NCBI RefSeq assembly: GCF_021390675.1
Contig: NZ_JAJEJV010000004.1
Span: forward strand, 3,410,001-3,474,000
Source of the DNA: Dyella sp. 2HG41-7
GTDB taxonomy: Bacteria; Pseudomonadota; Gammaproteobacteria; Xanthomonadales; Rhodanobacteraceae
Direction: 5' to 3'
Length of the DNA stretch: 64,000 nt
The notes beneath the pieces are model-generated. The model was not told the origin of the DNA. It did no database searches and worked only from the letters and a program-made list of their open reading frames with translations. Shown one piece after another: positions 52,340-61,785 of the stretch; positions within the stretch are counted from its first letter, which is position 1, and every line of letters starts with the position of its first letter. Position numbers and translations under genes: made by a program.

Positions 52340-54082
52340 ATGAGGCAAATCCTGTCCGGCACGATGGCCTCTCGCGGCATGACCCTGGGACGCGCCCGCC
52401 TGGTTCAACCCAGCCGTTACCTGGTCGACACGCGCCCGTTGAACGAAGACGAAGTCTCGTCCGAACTCGAACATCTGCATAAAGCGCTCGACACCGCGCG
52501 ACAAGAATTGCGCGAGCTGCGCGGAAAACTGCACGGCGCGTTGGCGCGCGAAGTCAACGAATTCATCGACGCGCACAGTCTGCTGCTCGACGATGCGGAG
52601 CTGCTGCGCGGCCTCGACGAGATGATCACCATCGGCCGCTATCGCGCCGGCGCGGCGCTGAAGAAGCAACGCGATCGACTCGCGGGCGTATTCAGCGCGA
52701 TGGACGATCCGTATCTGCGCAGCCGCATGGAAGACGTCGACCAGGTAATCGGTCGCGTGATCTCCGCGTTGCAACGGCAAACCAGCGTGGAAGAACGCAA
52801 ACTCGCCGCGCGCGTCGGCGAAATTCTCGTCGCCGACACGATTGCGCCGGCCGATATGGCGCACCTGGCCGGCCACGGTTTGCTCGGCGTCATCACCAGT
52901 TCCGGCAGCCCGTATTCGCACAGCGCAATTCTCGCGCGCAGCCTCAACCTACCGATGCTGGTGGGTACGCGCGATGCGCTCTCCACCATTCACGACGACG
53001 ACCTGATTCTGGTCGACACCGAGCACGGCGAAGCGGTCGTGCACCCTACCGCGCAGGATCTCGCGCGTTATCGCGCATGGCAGCGCGCGGCGATCCTGGA
53101 GGGACGCCGCCTCGCCAGTCTGGCGAACGCGCCGACTCGTACGCGCGATGGCGTGGACGTGCGCTTGCTGGCGAATGCCGAGTCGCCGGGCGATGTCGCG
53201 CTTGCGCGCTCGCGTGGCGCCGATGGCGTGGGCTTGTATCGCACCGAATTTCTGTTTCTGCAGCACAAAGGGCTGCCATCGGAAGACGAGCAATTCAACG
53301 CCTATCGCGACGTTGTGCTCGGCATGGGCGGCGCACCGGTCACGATCCGCACGCTCGATCTGGGCGCCGATAAAGCGGATGCGGCCGGACTTGCCATTCG
53401 CGGCGAGGAAAACCCCGCACTCGGCGTGCGCGGCGTGCGGCTTTCGCTTCGTCACCCTGCGGTGTTCACGACGCAGATTCGCGCCATCCTGCGCGCTGCC
53501 TGCTACGGCCCGGTACGCGTACTCGTACCGATGGTGACGCAGCCGGATGAGCTGATCGCCGTGCGAACGTTGTTCAAGCTCGCGCGACAAGAACTCAAGC
53601 GCGAGAACGTCGATCTACCCGAAAAACTTCCGCTCGGCGCGATGATCGAAGTGCCCGCCGCCGCGATCAACGTGCGCGCGCTGCTCGAACATTCGGACTT
53701 CCTCGCTATCGGCACCAACGATCTGGCGCAATACGTGCTCGCCGCCGACCGCGGCAACGACGCGTTGGAAAATATCTACAACCCGCTGCAGCCCGCGCTG
53801 CTGCGTCTCTTGTCGCATGTGATCTCGGCCGGCCGTCGTGCCGGCAAACCGGTAAGTTTGTGCGGTGAAATCGGCGGCGACGAGAACTTCACCGCCCTGC
53901 TGTTGGCCTTGGGATTGTGCGAATTCAGCATGCATCCGAGCCGCATTCTGCATGTGCGCGATCGTCTGGCGACGCTCGATCACGCCAAACTCCGGAGTTA
54001 CGCGCCGCGCATCATTCGCGCGCATACGCATGAAGAAGCGGAATCGCTGATCGCTTCGATTACGGACAACTGCTGCCACTAG
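52340..54082 (+). CDS. ptsI: PTS enzyme I (phosphoenolpyruvate-protein phosphotransferase)
   Basis: A 580-residue enzyme that takes phosphate from PEP and passes it to HPr. The active histidine is His194 in SSGSPYSHSAILARSLNLPMLVG; the typical GGxTSH reads GSPYSH. The PEP-binding barrel has GVGLYRTEFLFL, LGVRGVRLSLR, MIEVPAAAINVRALLE, FLAIGTNDLAQYVLAADR and the catalytic-cysteine region PVSLCGEIGGDE. It ends the PTS cluster; a terminator palindrome follows. Confidence 0.96.
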   Translation: MRQILSGTMASRGMTLGRARLVQPSRYLVDTRPLNEDEVSSELEHLHKALDTARQELRELRGKLHGALAREVNEFIDAHSLLLDDAELLRGLDEMITIGRYRAGAALKKQRDRLAGVFSAMDDPYLRSRMEDVDQVIGRVISALQRQTSVEERKLAARVGEILVADTIAPADMAHLAGHGLLGVITSSGSPYSHSAILARSLNLPMLVGTRDALSTIHDDDLILVDTEHGEAVVHPTAQDLARYRAWQRAAILEGRRLASLANAPTRTRDGVDVRLLANAESPGDVALARSRGADGVGLYRTEFLFLQHKGLPSEDEQFNAYRDVVLGMGGAPVTIRTLDLGADKADAAGLAIRGEENPALGVRGVRLSLRHPAVFTTQIRAILRAACYGPVRVLVPMVTQPDELIAVRTLFKLARQELKRENVDLPEKLPLGAMIEVPAAAINVRALLEHSDFLAIGTNDLAQYVLAADRGNDALENIYNPLQPALLRLLSHVISAGRRAGKPVSLCGEIGGDENFTALLLALGLCEFSMHPSRILHVRDRLATLDHAKLRSYAPRIIRAHTHEEAESLIASITDNCCH

Positions 54083-54091
54083 CGATTTGCC

Positions 54092-54118
54092 CCCTCCCCT
54101 ACTGCACGTAGGGGAGGG
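54092..54118. terminator. Palindromic repeat, likely bidirectional terminator
   Basis: CCCTCCCCTAC (54092-54102) pairs with GTAGGGGAGGG (54108-54118) around TGCAC. This sequence and the following AGCAG are identical to the copy at 32590-32620. It sits between convergent ptsI and the LysR gene. Confidence 0.7.
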
Positions 54119-54139
54119 AGCAGTGGTGCAAACGATGTG

Positions 54140-55024
54140 TTAGCCGCCACTCACCGACTGCAGAAAAACATCGAGCGCCGCGCCTCGATATTTTTCCCGA
54201 TGCAACAAGATCGACAACTTGCGTTGCAGATCGAGGAACGGGGTTTTCAACGCCACCAAACAACCCGTCGCCAACGCATCCGTCACCGCCACTTCCGGCA
54301 AACATGCGATGCCCAATCCGGCTTTTACCGCCTGCTTGATCGCTTCGATCTGATCCAGCTCCATCACAGTTTCGCCGGCAGGCAACTGCGCAAGCGCACG
54401 CTCGGTCGTCGCGCGCGTGGCGGAACCCGGTTCGCGCACGACCCAGCGCGCGCCGGCGAAATGCTCGGGTTTCAGGTGGCGTTTTTTGGCCAGAGGATGA
54501 TCCGGCGGCGCGCAAACCAACAGCGCATCGTCGCGCCACGGTCGCACTTCCAGCAGCGGATGCATGACCGGGCCTTCGACGCAGCCGACGTCGAGGCTGT
54601 GGTCGAGTACGGCTGCGGCGATATCGTCGGTGTTAGCAACGCGCAAGCGGATGGCGACCTGCGGATAGGCGCGCACGAAGTCTCCCAGCAATTCGCCGAC
54701 GCGATAGTTGCCAACGGTGTTGCTGGCGCCGATGCGCAATTCGCCCGCGAGCGCCAATGTTTTCCCGGTCGCGCGACGGCCGAACTCCGCGTGCCGCTCC
54801 AGCAGTTCCTGCGCCAGCGGCAACAATTCGCGCCCGCGTGCATTAAGGCGCAATCGCCCGCGTTCGCGATCGAAGACGGGGGCGTCGAGCTGCCGCTCCA
54901 TTTCCGCCAGCGCCATGCTGGCCGCCGGCTGGGTGAGGTGGAGTCGCTCCGAAGCGGCGCGCACGCTGCCATGCAGGGCGATCTGAACGAATACATCGAG
55001 CTGACGGAGGCTGACGTTGATCAT
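54140..55024 (-). CDS. LysR-type transcriptional regulator (YeiE-like)
   Basis: A 294-residue regulator. The N-terminal winged helix is LRQLDVFVQIALHGSVRAASERLHLTQPAASMALAEMERQL, typical of LysR. The substrate domain contains ELRIGASNTVGNYRVGELLGDF and CVEGPVMHPLL, as in the YeiE/CysB-like group. It is divergent from a YeiH-family exporter, as YeiE-type regulators are in many bacteria, so it probably controls it. Confidence 0.92.
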   Translation of the reverse strand: MINVSLRQLDVFVQIALHGSVRAASERLHLTQPAASMALAEMERQLDAPVFDRERGRLRLNARGRELLPLAQELLERHAEFGRRATGKTLALAGELRIGASNTVGNYRVGELLGDFVRAYPQVAIRLRVANTDDIAAAVLDHSLDVGCVEGPVMHPLLEVRPWRDDALLVCAPPDHPLAKKRHLKPEHFAGARWVVREPGSATRATTERALAQLPAGETVMELDQIEAIKQAVKAGLGIACLPEVAVTDALATGCLVALKTPFLDLQRKLSILLHREKYRGAALDVFLQSVSGG

Positions 55025-55044
55025 CAGCCAATCTTATAGCTTTG

Positions 55045-55069
55045 ATTAGATATTTCAAATTTTCCTAAT
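55045..55069. promoter_or_regulatory. Possible LysR-type operator
   Basis: An AT-rich inverted pair ATTAG (55045-55049) / CTAAT (55065-55069) lies in the 90-base divergent region between the LysR gene and the YeiH-family gene. The surroundings are much richer in A/T than the genes. LysR regulators often bind such dyads upstream of their target; this assignment is an inference from position. Confidence 0.35.
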
Positions 55070-55114
55070 ACATGACGAAACGGACAATAGGTGCATCCCA
55101 CCGGATCGCCAGCC

Positions 55115-56152
55115 ATGAACGCCATCCCGCTCCACTTTGCCGCCCCCACTCTTCGCATCCGCGCCTCGGGTCTGGCGCTGGCTTTCGCGATTGCCCTTGC
55201 GGCCTGGTGGCTGGGTCGCTTCGTGCCGCTGATCGGCGGCCCGGTGTTCGGCATCGTCATCGGCATCGTGGTGCGCAATGTGTTTGCGCCTGGCGAGCGC
55301 TTCAATCCGGGCATCCAGTTCGCCAGCAAGCAGATTCTGCAGTGGTCGATCATCGCGCTCGGTTTCGGGCTGAGCCTCACCCAGGTCGCCAAGACCGGAC
55401 TGGAATCGCTTTCGGTCACCGTGGTGACCATGACCGTCGCTTTCGTCACCGCGTTCGCGCTTGGCCGTTTGATGAAAGTGCACGACAAATTGCAGGTGCT
55501 GATCGGCGTGGGCACGGCGATTTGCGGCGGATCGGCCATTGCGGCCGTCACGCCGATCATCAAGCCGGACGATCACGACACCGCGTTTGCGATCTCCACC
55601 ATCTTCCTGTTCAACATCGTCGCCGTGCTGCTGTTCCCGCTGCTCGGGCATGCGCTTCACCTGTCCGATCTCGGTTTCGGACTGTGGGCCGGCACCGCGA
55701 TCAACGACACCTCATCCGTCGTTGCAGCGGGTTACAGCTACAGCACTGCGGCCGGCGATTACGCCACCATCGTGAAGCTGACGCGCGCCACGCTGATCAT
55801 TCCGATCTGCCTGGTGCTCGCCATCGTCGTAGCCATGCGCGAAAAGCGCGCAGCGAAGCACGCCGGCGTCGCCAGCGATTTCAGCCTGGGCCGCATCTTT
55901 CCCTGGTTCATCCTGTGGTTCTTGGTGGCCTCGGCCATTCGCACGATGGGCTTCGTGCCGGTAGCGATTCAACCGGCGATCCACGTGGCGGCGGAATTCA
56001 TGATCATCGTCGCGCTCACCGCGATCGGCCTATCGGCCAACTTGCGCAAGATGGCGTCGACGGGCGTGCGTCCGATTCTGCTTGGACTGGGTGTGTGGGC
56101 GGCGGTGTCGATCAGCAGCTTGCTCGTGCAATTGACGATCGGGCAGCTCTGA
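55115..56152 (+). CDS. YeiH family putative sulfate exporter
   Basis: A 345-residue inner-membrane protein with about ten transmembrane helices. Family motifs are FVPLIGGPVFGIVIGIVVRN, QILQWSIIALGFGLSL, IGVGTAICGGSAIAAVTPII and FGLWAGTAINDTSSVVAAG. Related proteins export sulfite/sulfate or other small anions. A GTG at 55091 would add eight residues; I prefer ATG 55115. Its stop is four bases from the tsaB stop on the other strand. Confidence 0.9.
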   Translation: MNAIPLHFAAPTLRIRASGLALAFAIALAAWWLGRFVPLIGGPVFGIVIGIVVRNVFAPGERFNPGIQFASKQILQWSIIALGFGLSLTQVAKTGLESLSVTVVTMTVAFVTAFALGRLMKVHDKLQVLIGVGTAICGGSAIAAVTPIIKPDDHDTAFAISTIFLFNIVAVLLFPLLGHALHLSDLGFGLWAGTAINDTSSVVAAGYSYSTAAGDYATIVKLTRATLIIPICLVLAIVVAMREKRAAKHAGVASDFSLGRIFPWFILWFLVASAIRTMGFVPVAIQPAIHVAAEFMIIVALTAIGLSANLRKMASTGVRPILLGLGVWAAVSISSLLVQLTIGQL

Positions 56153-56156
56153 CGTT

Positions 56157-56843
56157 TCAGCGACCCTGCTCTTCCAACGTCAATGCCACTTTGTCGCGCA
56201 GATAGACAGGGAGCGCATGCTCCGGCGCCACCGCCCGACCGGCCTTGAATTCGCGAACGGCAAGCGTCGCCACATGTTTGGCCTGCGGAAAGCAGGCACC
56301 ATCGGCGGAGCGCGGCGCCGAACCTAATCGGCTACGCAACGCATCGTGATAGGTCGCCCAACCCGTGCCGACCACGTTCCACGCATCGAGGTTCGGCAGA
56401 ATCAGCGAATCGGCGGTGCTGACACGCTCGTCGTCCAGCGCGATCAAACCGCCCTCGTCGTCGCGTCGATAGCTGGCCGCGTAAATTTCGCCCATGCGCG
56501 CATCGATCACGGCGAGAATCGCCGCATCGTCTTCCGGCGCTTCCAGCGCCAGCGCGGCCAGCGACGAAACGGTCACGACAGGACGATCCAACGCCATCGC
56601 CATGCCCTGCGCCAGCGATACCGCCAGCCGCACACCGGTGAACGCGCCGGGTCCACGCCCTACGGCAATCGCATCCAGTGCGTGCTTGCCGATGCCGGCC
56701 TCGGCGAGCAACTCATCCGCCATCGGCAGCACGCGTTCGGCCTGGCGGCGAGGCGCCAGCTCGGTGCGGGCAATCACGGTTTCGCCGTGCACAAGGGCCA
56801 CGGAACAGGCTTCGGTGGCGGTTTCGAGGGCTAGGAGATTCAT
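56157..56843 (-). CDS. tsaB: tRNA threonylcarbamoyladenosine biosynthesis protein TsaB
   Basis: A 228-residue ASKHA-fold protein that scaffolds TsaD in making t6A37 in tRNA. It begins [20 protein letters not shown], with [46 protein letters not shown] and the C-terminal [10 protein letters not shown] start at ATG 56843 where the family begins. It is divergent from valS. Confidence 0.94.
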   Translation of the reverse strand: MNLLALETATEACSVALVHGETVIARTELAPRRQAERVLPMADELLAEAGIGKHALDAIAVGRGPGAFTGVRLAVSLAQGMAMALDRPVVTVSSLAALALEAPEDDAAILAVIDARMGEIYAASYRRDDEGGLIALDDERVSTADSLILPNLDAWNVVGTGWATYHDALRSRLGSAPRSADGACFPQAKHVATLAVREFKAGRAVAPEHALPVYLRDKVALTLEEQGR

Positions 56844-56955
56844 CGCGTCATTCTCGCATAGGCCCGCGCTTTGGCAGGCCCGCACCCTCCCCGTACAATG
56901 GGGCCTTTATGCCTTCCCACGCGCGCCTGCATGGTCGCGCCATTGCGAGTCCCCG

Positions 56956-59763
56956 ATGGAAAAGAGTTTCGAGCCCCGCCCGATCGAGTCGAAGTGGTAT
57001 GCCCGCTGGGAAGCCAGCGATGTATTCCGCCCGTCCGGCACCGGCGAGCCGTACTGCATCCTGCTTCCGCCGCCCAATGTCACCGGCACGCTGCATATGG
57101 GCCATGCGTTCCAGCAGACGGTGATGGACATGCTGATTCGCTACCAGCGCATGCGCGGCTTGAACACGCTGTGGCAGGTGGGCACGGATCACGCTGGCAT
57201 CGCCACGCAAAAGATCGTGGAGAACCAGCTCGCCGTCGAAAGCAAGAGCCGCCACGATCTCGGTCGCGAGCCGTTCGTCGAACGCGTGTGGCAGTGGAAG
57301 GAAGAATCCGGTTCCACCATCACCCATCAAATGCGTCGTCTCGGCGTCGCCGCCGATTGGTCGCGCGAACGCTTCACGATGGACGAAGGTCTGTCCAGCG
57401 CGGTGCGCAAAGTGTTCGTCGAGTGGTTCCGCGCCGGTTTGATCTATCGCGGCAATCGCTTGGTGAACTGGGATCCGGTGCTGGGCACCGCGGTGTCCGA
57501 TCTGGAAGTGAACAACGTCGAACGCGACGGCCACATGTGGTCGATTCGCTATCCCGTCACCAATAGCGACGAAAGCCTTGTCGTCGCCACCACACGTCCG
57601 GAAACGATGCTCGGCGACGTCGCCGTGGCCTTGCATCCCGAAGACGAGCGTTATCAGCACCTGATTGGCAAAACGCTCACCTTGCCGCTCGCCGGCCGCC
57701 AGATTCCGGTGATCGCCGACGATTATGTCGATCGCGAATTCGGCACCGGCTGCGTGAAAATCACGCCCGCGCACGACTTCAACGACTACGCCATCGGCCA
57801 GCGCCATAAACTCGCGCCGATCGATATCTTCACGCTCGACGCCAAGGTCAACGGCAACGCGCCGCCGAAGTATCAAGGCTTAGATCGTTACGAAGCGCGC
57901 AAAGTTGTGCTCGCGGATCTGGAAGCGGGCGGCCTGTTGGTCGAAACCAAACCGCACAAATTGCAGGTACCGGTGAGTCAGCGTTCGGATGCCGTGATCG
58001 AGCCGATGCTCACCGACCAATGGTTCGTCGATCTCACCAGCGAGAAAGGTCGCAAGGCGATTACGGAACCCGCGCTCGATGCCGTGCGCACCGGCGAAAT
58101 CAAATTTGTGCCCGAGAACTGGACCACCACGTACACGCAGTGGCTGGAAAATATCCAGGACTGGTGCATCAGTCGCCAGCTTTGGTGGGGCCATCGCATT
58201 CCGGCGTGGTACGACGAAGCGGGCAATATTTTCGTCGGCGAAGATGAAGCCGATGCACGCAAGCATGCGTCCGTCGCACCCGTCGGCGCGTTGAAGCAAG
58301 ACGAGGATGTTCTCGACACGTGGTTCAGTTCGGCATTGTGGCCGTTCTCAACACTCGGCTGGCCGGCCAACGGCCCGGTGAAAAACGAGCGCGGCGAGAT
58401 CGTCGCGAACTGGGAGATCGACAAAATCTTCCTGCCGAGCGCGGTGTTGGTCACCGGCTTTGACATCATCTTCTTCTGGGTCGCGCGCATGGTGATGGCG
58501 ACCAAATATTTCACGGGCAAAGTGCCGTTCCGCGAGGTTTACATCAACGCCATCGTGCGCGACGCCGAAGGCCAGAAGATGTCCAAATCCAAGGGCAATA
58601 CGTTGGATCCGCTGGATCTGATCGACGGCATCGAGCTGGAACCGCTGGTGGAAAAATCCACCAAGTCGCTGCTGATTCCGCAGGTGCGCGAGAAAGTCGA
58701 AAAGCGCATTCGCAAGGATTATCCGCAAGGCATTCCCGCCATCGGCACCGATGCGTTGCGTTTCACCTTCGCAGCGCTGGCCAGTTACAGCCGCACGATC
58801 AACTTCGATATCAAGCGTGCCGAAGGCTACAAGGCGTTCTGCAACAAGCTGTGGAACGCGGCGCGCTTCGTGTTGATGAATTTGCCGGAAGGCGAACTTC
58901 CCGCACCGACCGGCGCGCCGGCGACCGAAGCGGAACGTTGGATTCTCACGCGCCTGAAGCAGACGCTCAACGAGGTCGAGCAGCATTTCGTTACGTATCG
59001 TTTCGATTTGCTCGCGCAAGCGTTGTACGAATTCGTGTGGAACGAGTACTGCGATTGGTTCCTTGAACTGTCCAAGCCCGCATTGAACGGCGAAGACGCA
59101 ACGGCCGCCGCATCGACGCGCCACACGTTGGTGGTGGTGCTGGAAACAGTGTTGCGCGCCCTGCATCCGGTCGTGCCGTTTATCACGGAGGAAATCTGGC
59201 AGTCGGTGGCGCCGAAACTCGGCATCCACGCCGACAGCATTTTTCTGCGTTCGTGGCCGAATGCGAACGAGATTGCCGTCGACGAAGCAGCGACGGCCGA
59301 AGTCGAGTGGTTTAAAAACGTGCTCAGCGGCATTCGCCGCATTCGCGCCGAAATGAATATTGCGCCTGGCAAAACCATTCCGCTGCTGCTGGCGGACGGC
59401 GACGCCAGCGATCGCGCACGCGTGGCGAAATTCGCGACGCAAATCAGCTTCCTCGCGCGCGTGGAAGCGCCGCAGTGGATTGCTTCAGGCAGCGATGAGC
59501 CGGCAGCCGCCGCTGCGGTGGTCGGCTCGCTACGCGTACTGATTCCGCTCGCTGGCTTAATCGATTTGAGTGCGGAAAAAACACGCCTCGGCAAAGAGAT
59601 CATGCGCATCGAAAGCGAGATCAAAAAGTGCGAGAGCAAACTCGGCAACGCCAACTTCGTCGCCAATGCGCCGGCCGAGGTGGTGGCGCAGGAACGTCAA
59701 CGCATCGCCGATTGGGGCGTGCAGCTTGGCGCTTTGCGCGAGCAGATGTTGAAGCTTGGGTAA
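56956..59763 (+). CDS. valS: Valyl-tRNA synthetase
   Basis: A class I aminoacyl-tRNA synthetase of 935 residues that charges tRNA-Val and edits threonine. The HIGH motif reads HMGH (47-50) in [18 protein letters not shown]. The editing domain follows (about 180-350; [20 protein letters not shown]). KMSKS is at about 541-545 ([14 protein letters not shown]). The anticodon-binding domain and a C-terminal coiled coil ([25 protein letters not shown]) complete it. The start at [15 protein letters not shown] is the family start; the frame stays open upstream, antisense to tsaB. Confidence 0.97.
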   Translation: MEKSFEPRPIESKWYARWEASDVFRPSGTGEPYCILLPPPNVTGTLHMGHAFQQTVMDMLIRYQRMRGLNTLWQVGTDHAGIATQKIVENQLAVESKSRHDLGREPFVERVWQWKEESGSTITHQMRRLGVAADWSRERFTMDEGLSSAVRKVFVEWFRAGLIYRGNRLVNWDPVLGTAVSDLEVNNVERDGHMWSIRYPVTNSDESLVVATTRPETMLGDVAVALHPEDERYQHLIGKTLTLPLAGRQIPVIADDYVDREFGTGCVKITPAHDFNDYAIGQRHKLAPIDIFTLDAKVNGNAPPKYQGLDRYEARKVVLADLEAGGLLVETKPHKLQVPVSQRSDAVIEPMLTDQWFVDLTSEKGRKAITEPALDAVRTGEIKFVPENWTTTYTQWLENIQDWCISRQLWWGHRIPAWYDEAGNIFVGEDEADARKHASVAPVGALKQDEDVLDTWFSSALWPFSTLGWPANGPVKNERGEIVANWEIDKIFLPSAVLVTGFDIIFFWVARMVMATKYFTGKVPFREVYINAIVRDAEGQKMSKSKGNTLDPLDLIDGIELEPLVEKSTKSLLIPQVREKVEKRIRKDYPQGIPAIGTDALRFTFAALASYSRTINFDIKRAEGYKAFCNKLWNAARFVLMNLPEGELPAPTGAPATEAERWILTRLKQTLNEVEQHFVTYRFDLLAQALYEFVWNEYCDWFLELSKPALNGEDATAAASTRHTLVVVLETVLRALHPVVPFITEEIWQSVAPKLGIHADSIFLRSWPNANEIAVDEAATAEVEWFKNVLSGIRRIRAEMNIAPGKTIPLLLADGDASDRARVAKFATQISFLARVEAPQWIASGSDEPAAAAAVVGSLRVLIPLAGLIDLSAEKTRLGKEIMRIESEIKKCESKLGNANFVANAPAEVVAQERQRIADWGVQLGALREQMLKLG

Positions 59764-59779
59764 CGCGTGCGGCCCAGTT

Positions 59780-59815
59780 CCCTCTCCCCTTCGGGGAGAG
59801 GGTTAGGGTGAGGGG
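59780..59815. repeat. C/T-rich hairpin repeat, copy 1 of mirrored pair
   Basis: CCCTCTCCCC (59780-59789) pairs with GGGGAGAGGG (59793-59802), followed by TTAGGGTGAGGGG (59803-59815). It lies just after valS. The same unit appears in reverse at 59877-59912, so the two copies also form a long inverted pair. Confidence 0.75.
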
Positions 59816-59876
59816 CTGCTCTTGCGCGATAGGTAAATCTGAGCGCGGCCTTTATAAAATCTGAGGCAAGCCTTGA

Positions 59877-59912
59877 CCCCTCACCCCAGCCCTCTCCCCG
59901 AAGGGGAGAGGG
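59877..59912. repeat. C/T-rich hairpin repeat, copy 2 of mirrored pair
   Basis: CCCCTCACCCCAG (59877-59889) followed by CCCTCTCCCC (59890-59899) / GGGGAGAGGG (59903-59912). It is the reverse of the copy at 59780-59815, and the same as the copy between purM and purN (40278-40313). The 61 bases between the two copies are A/T-richer and encode nothing. Confidence 0.75.
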
Positions 59913-59924
59913 AGTAAAAGCGCA

Positions 59925-60395
59925 TCACGACACCGGAAAATCCATCGCCATCACGATCGCATCTTCGCGCCCTTGATGCGCCGGGTAATAGCGCGGGCGC
60001 CGCCCGATCTCATGAAAGCCCAGCGACGTATACAACGCCTGCGCATTCGGATTGGACGGCCGAACTTCGAGAAAGACGCGATCGGCGCCGTTCCACCGCG
60101 CGATGTCCAGCAAGCGCCGCATCAAATGACGACCGAAACCACGGCCGCGCTGTTCCGGATCGATGCAGACATTGAGCACGTGCGCTTCGCCAGCACCGAC
60201 GGAAAGGATGCCGTAGCCGATGATCTGGCCGTCCATGCAAAGCACCCAAGACGGATGCCCGGCTTTGAGGCAATCGCCAAAAATGCCCATGGTCCAGGGA
60301 AAATCGTAGGAAGCGCTTTCCAGCTCGCTGACGCGCGACAGATCTTCGCGCCGCATCGCGCGCATCTCAAGCGAGGGGCGCGCCACCGCAACCAT
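59925..60395 (-). CDS. rimI: Ribosomal protein bS18 alanine N-acetyltransferase
   Basis: A GNAT-fold acetyltransferase of 156 residues. Marks: MRREDLSRVSELESASYDFPWTMGIFGDCL (the Y-x-x-PW RimI feature), HVLNVCIDPEQRGRGFGRHLMRRLLD with the acetyl-CoA loop RGRGFG, and FLEVRPSNPNAQALYTSLGFHEIGRRPRYYP, diagnostic for RimI. The ATG at 60395 shares one base with the stop of the HolD-like gene, so translation is coupled. Confidence 0.94.
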   Translation of the reverse strand: MVAVARPSLEMRAMRREDLSRVSELESASYDFPWTMGIFGDCLKAGHPSWVLCMDGQIIGYGILSVGAGEAHVLNVCIDPEQRGRGFGRHLMRRLLDIARWNGADRVFLEVRPSNPNAQALYTSLGFHEIGRRPRYYPAHQGREDAIVMAMDFPVS

Positions 60396-60880
60396 CAGGC
60401 TTGTTTCCCTATCGCCAATGCGCGACGCAGGGCGCGCAAGGCCTGCCATAGCCGCCGTTTAGACGCGGCTTGGGCCAAGATGTCGGACGGCGCATCCGCC
60501 AGCACGATATGGGCGTTGCGCATCACATCGGCCGACAACACGCGCCCAAGGGCATGCGCTTGCGCCTGACCGAACACCAGATACGCCGCGGCATGTGGCA
60601 CCTGCATGGGCTCATCGTTCAGTGCTTCGATGCGCGGCGCTCGCGCAAGTTGCGGTCCGAAGGCGGACAGCGCACGCCCCAGCAAATCCAGCTCGCGCAC
60701 TGCGCATCCACGCGGCACCACCACCACGACATTTGCGCCAGCCGTCGCTTGCTGAGGCTGCGAAGCGGCTGCGTGTTCCATCGGCGCAACCGTTTCCACC
60801 GCGCGCATGCGCCACGGCACCACGCCCAGCGCGCGCAGTACGCGGGCGCGATGCACGGGGCTGGCGACGACGGCGCTCAT
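60395..60880 (-). CDS. Putative DNA polymerase III psi subunit (HolD-like)
   Basis: A 161-residue protein with no strong motif. Its N-terminal RARVLRALGVVPWRMR resembles the QLGITQWSLR segment of E. coli HolD, and the C-terminal SKRRLWQALRALRRAL resembles the end of HolD. The middle has VVVVVPRGCAVRELDLLGRALSAFG. In E. coli holD also lies directly before rimI with overlapping translation, the same order as here. Psi connects the clamp loader to SSB through chi. Assignment rests on weak similarity plus position. It overlaps the pssA stop by four bases. Confidence 0.6.
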   Translation of the reverse strand: MSAVVASPVHRARVLRALGVVPWRMRAVETVAPMEHAAASQPQQATAGANVVVVVPRGCAVRELDLLGRALSAFGPQLARAPRIEALNDEPMQVPHAAAYLVFGQAQAHALGRVLSADVMRNAHIVLADAPSDILAQAASKRRLWQALRALRRALAIGKQA

Positions 60881-61653
60881 ATCGCGCTACGACGCGGGCG
60901 TTTGCGACGTGTCGCCAATCCCCACAGCGTCACAACCGGCCCCGACAACAGATAAAGCGAAAACACCGCCAGCAGCACGCGCGGCGGATCGACAAACAGC
61001 GGCACCAAGATCAACACCGCGATAAGGATCCACAAGAACGGCACCTTGTCCGCCATCGGCAAGGACTTGAAGCTGTAGTAGCGGAAGCGGCTCACCATCA
61101 GCAAGCCGACGATCACCGACATAAACGGCATAAACATGTCGAGCTCGTCGCCAGAGAAACCCCAGTTTTCCATGCTCCACACGAACGACATACACACCGC
61201 CGCGGCCGCCGGACTGGGCAGCCCCTGGAAATAGCGCTTGTCCGCCACGCCGACCTGCGTATTGAAGCGGGCCAAACGCAGCGCAGCGCAAACGGCATAG
61301 ATAAAGGCCGAAGCCCAACCGATCTTGCCCAACAGCGGCCCGAATTCCTTCAGGCTCGACAACGACCAGTTGTACATCACCAACGACGGCGCCAGGCCAA
61401 AGCTGACCAGGTCCGACAACGAGTCGTACTGCACGCCGAATTCGCTTTGCGTATGCGTGAGGCGCGCGATGCGGCCATCGAGTCCGTCCAGCAGCGCCGC
61501 CACGAACACCGCGATGGCGGCATCCGTGAAGTGCCCGGCGATACTCGCGACGATGGCGTAGAAACCGGCGAACATCGCGCCGGTGGTGAACAGGTTCGGC
61601 AGGAGATAAATACCGCGATGCCGCGGCACCCGGGCTGGTGTCGTTTCGCTCAT
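60877..61653 (-). CDS. pssA: CDP-diacylglycerol-serine O-phosphatidyltransferase
   Basis: An integral membrane enzyme of 258 residues that makes phosphatidylserine, the precursor of phosphatidylethanolamine. The CDP-alcohol motif is DGLDGRIARLTHTQSEFGVQYDSLSD. The N-terminal GIYLLPNLFTTGAMFAGFYAI and the segment LRLARFN are typical of PssA type II. About eight hydrophobic helices are visible. The three-stem repeat element copy B lies 132 bases upstream on this strand. Confidence 0.94.
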   Translation of the reverse strand: MSETTPARVPRHRGIYLLPNLFTTGAMFAGFYAIVASIAGHFTDAAIAVFVAALLDGLDGRIARLTHTQSEFGVQYDSLSDLVSFGLAPSLVMYNWSLSSLKEFGPLLGKIGWASAFIYAVCAALRLARFNTQVGVADKRYFQGLPSPAAAAVCMSFVWSMENWGFSGDELDMFMPFMSVIVGLLMVSRFRYYSFKSLPMADKVPFLWILIAVLILVPLFVDPPRVLLAVFSLYLLSGPVVTLWGLATRRKRPRRSAI

Positions 61654-61785
61654 GAATCCATCCGTGACGGGATGCTCACCAGTGTAGCAGGGTGCCGGGA
61701 GACACCCGCCGCAAACGTGCGAGCAAGCACGTTATCGACACTTTGGCCCACGCCCCGCTTGAGTCCGGACCGGCCCGGTTGTTAA

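Noticed and set aside
56494-56955. 154-codon open extension upstream of valS
   Set aside because: It is antisense to tsaB, has no similarity to ValS, and the family start is at 56956.
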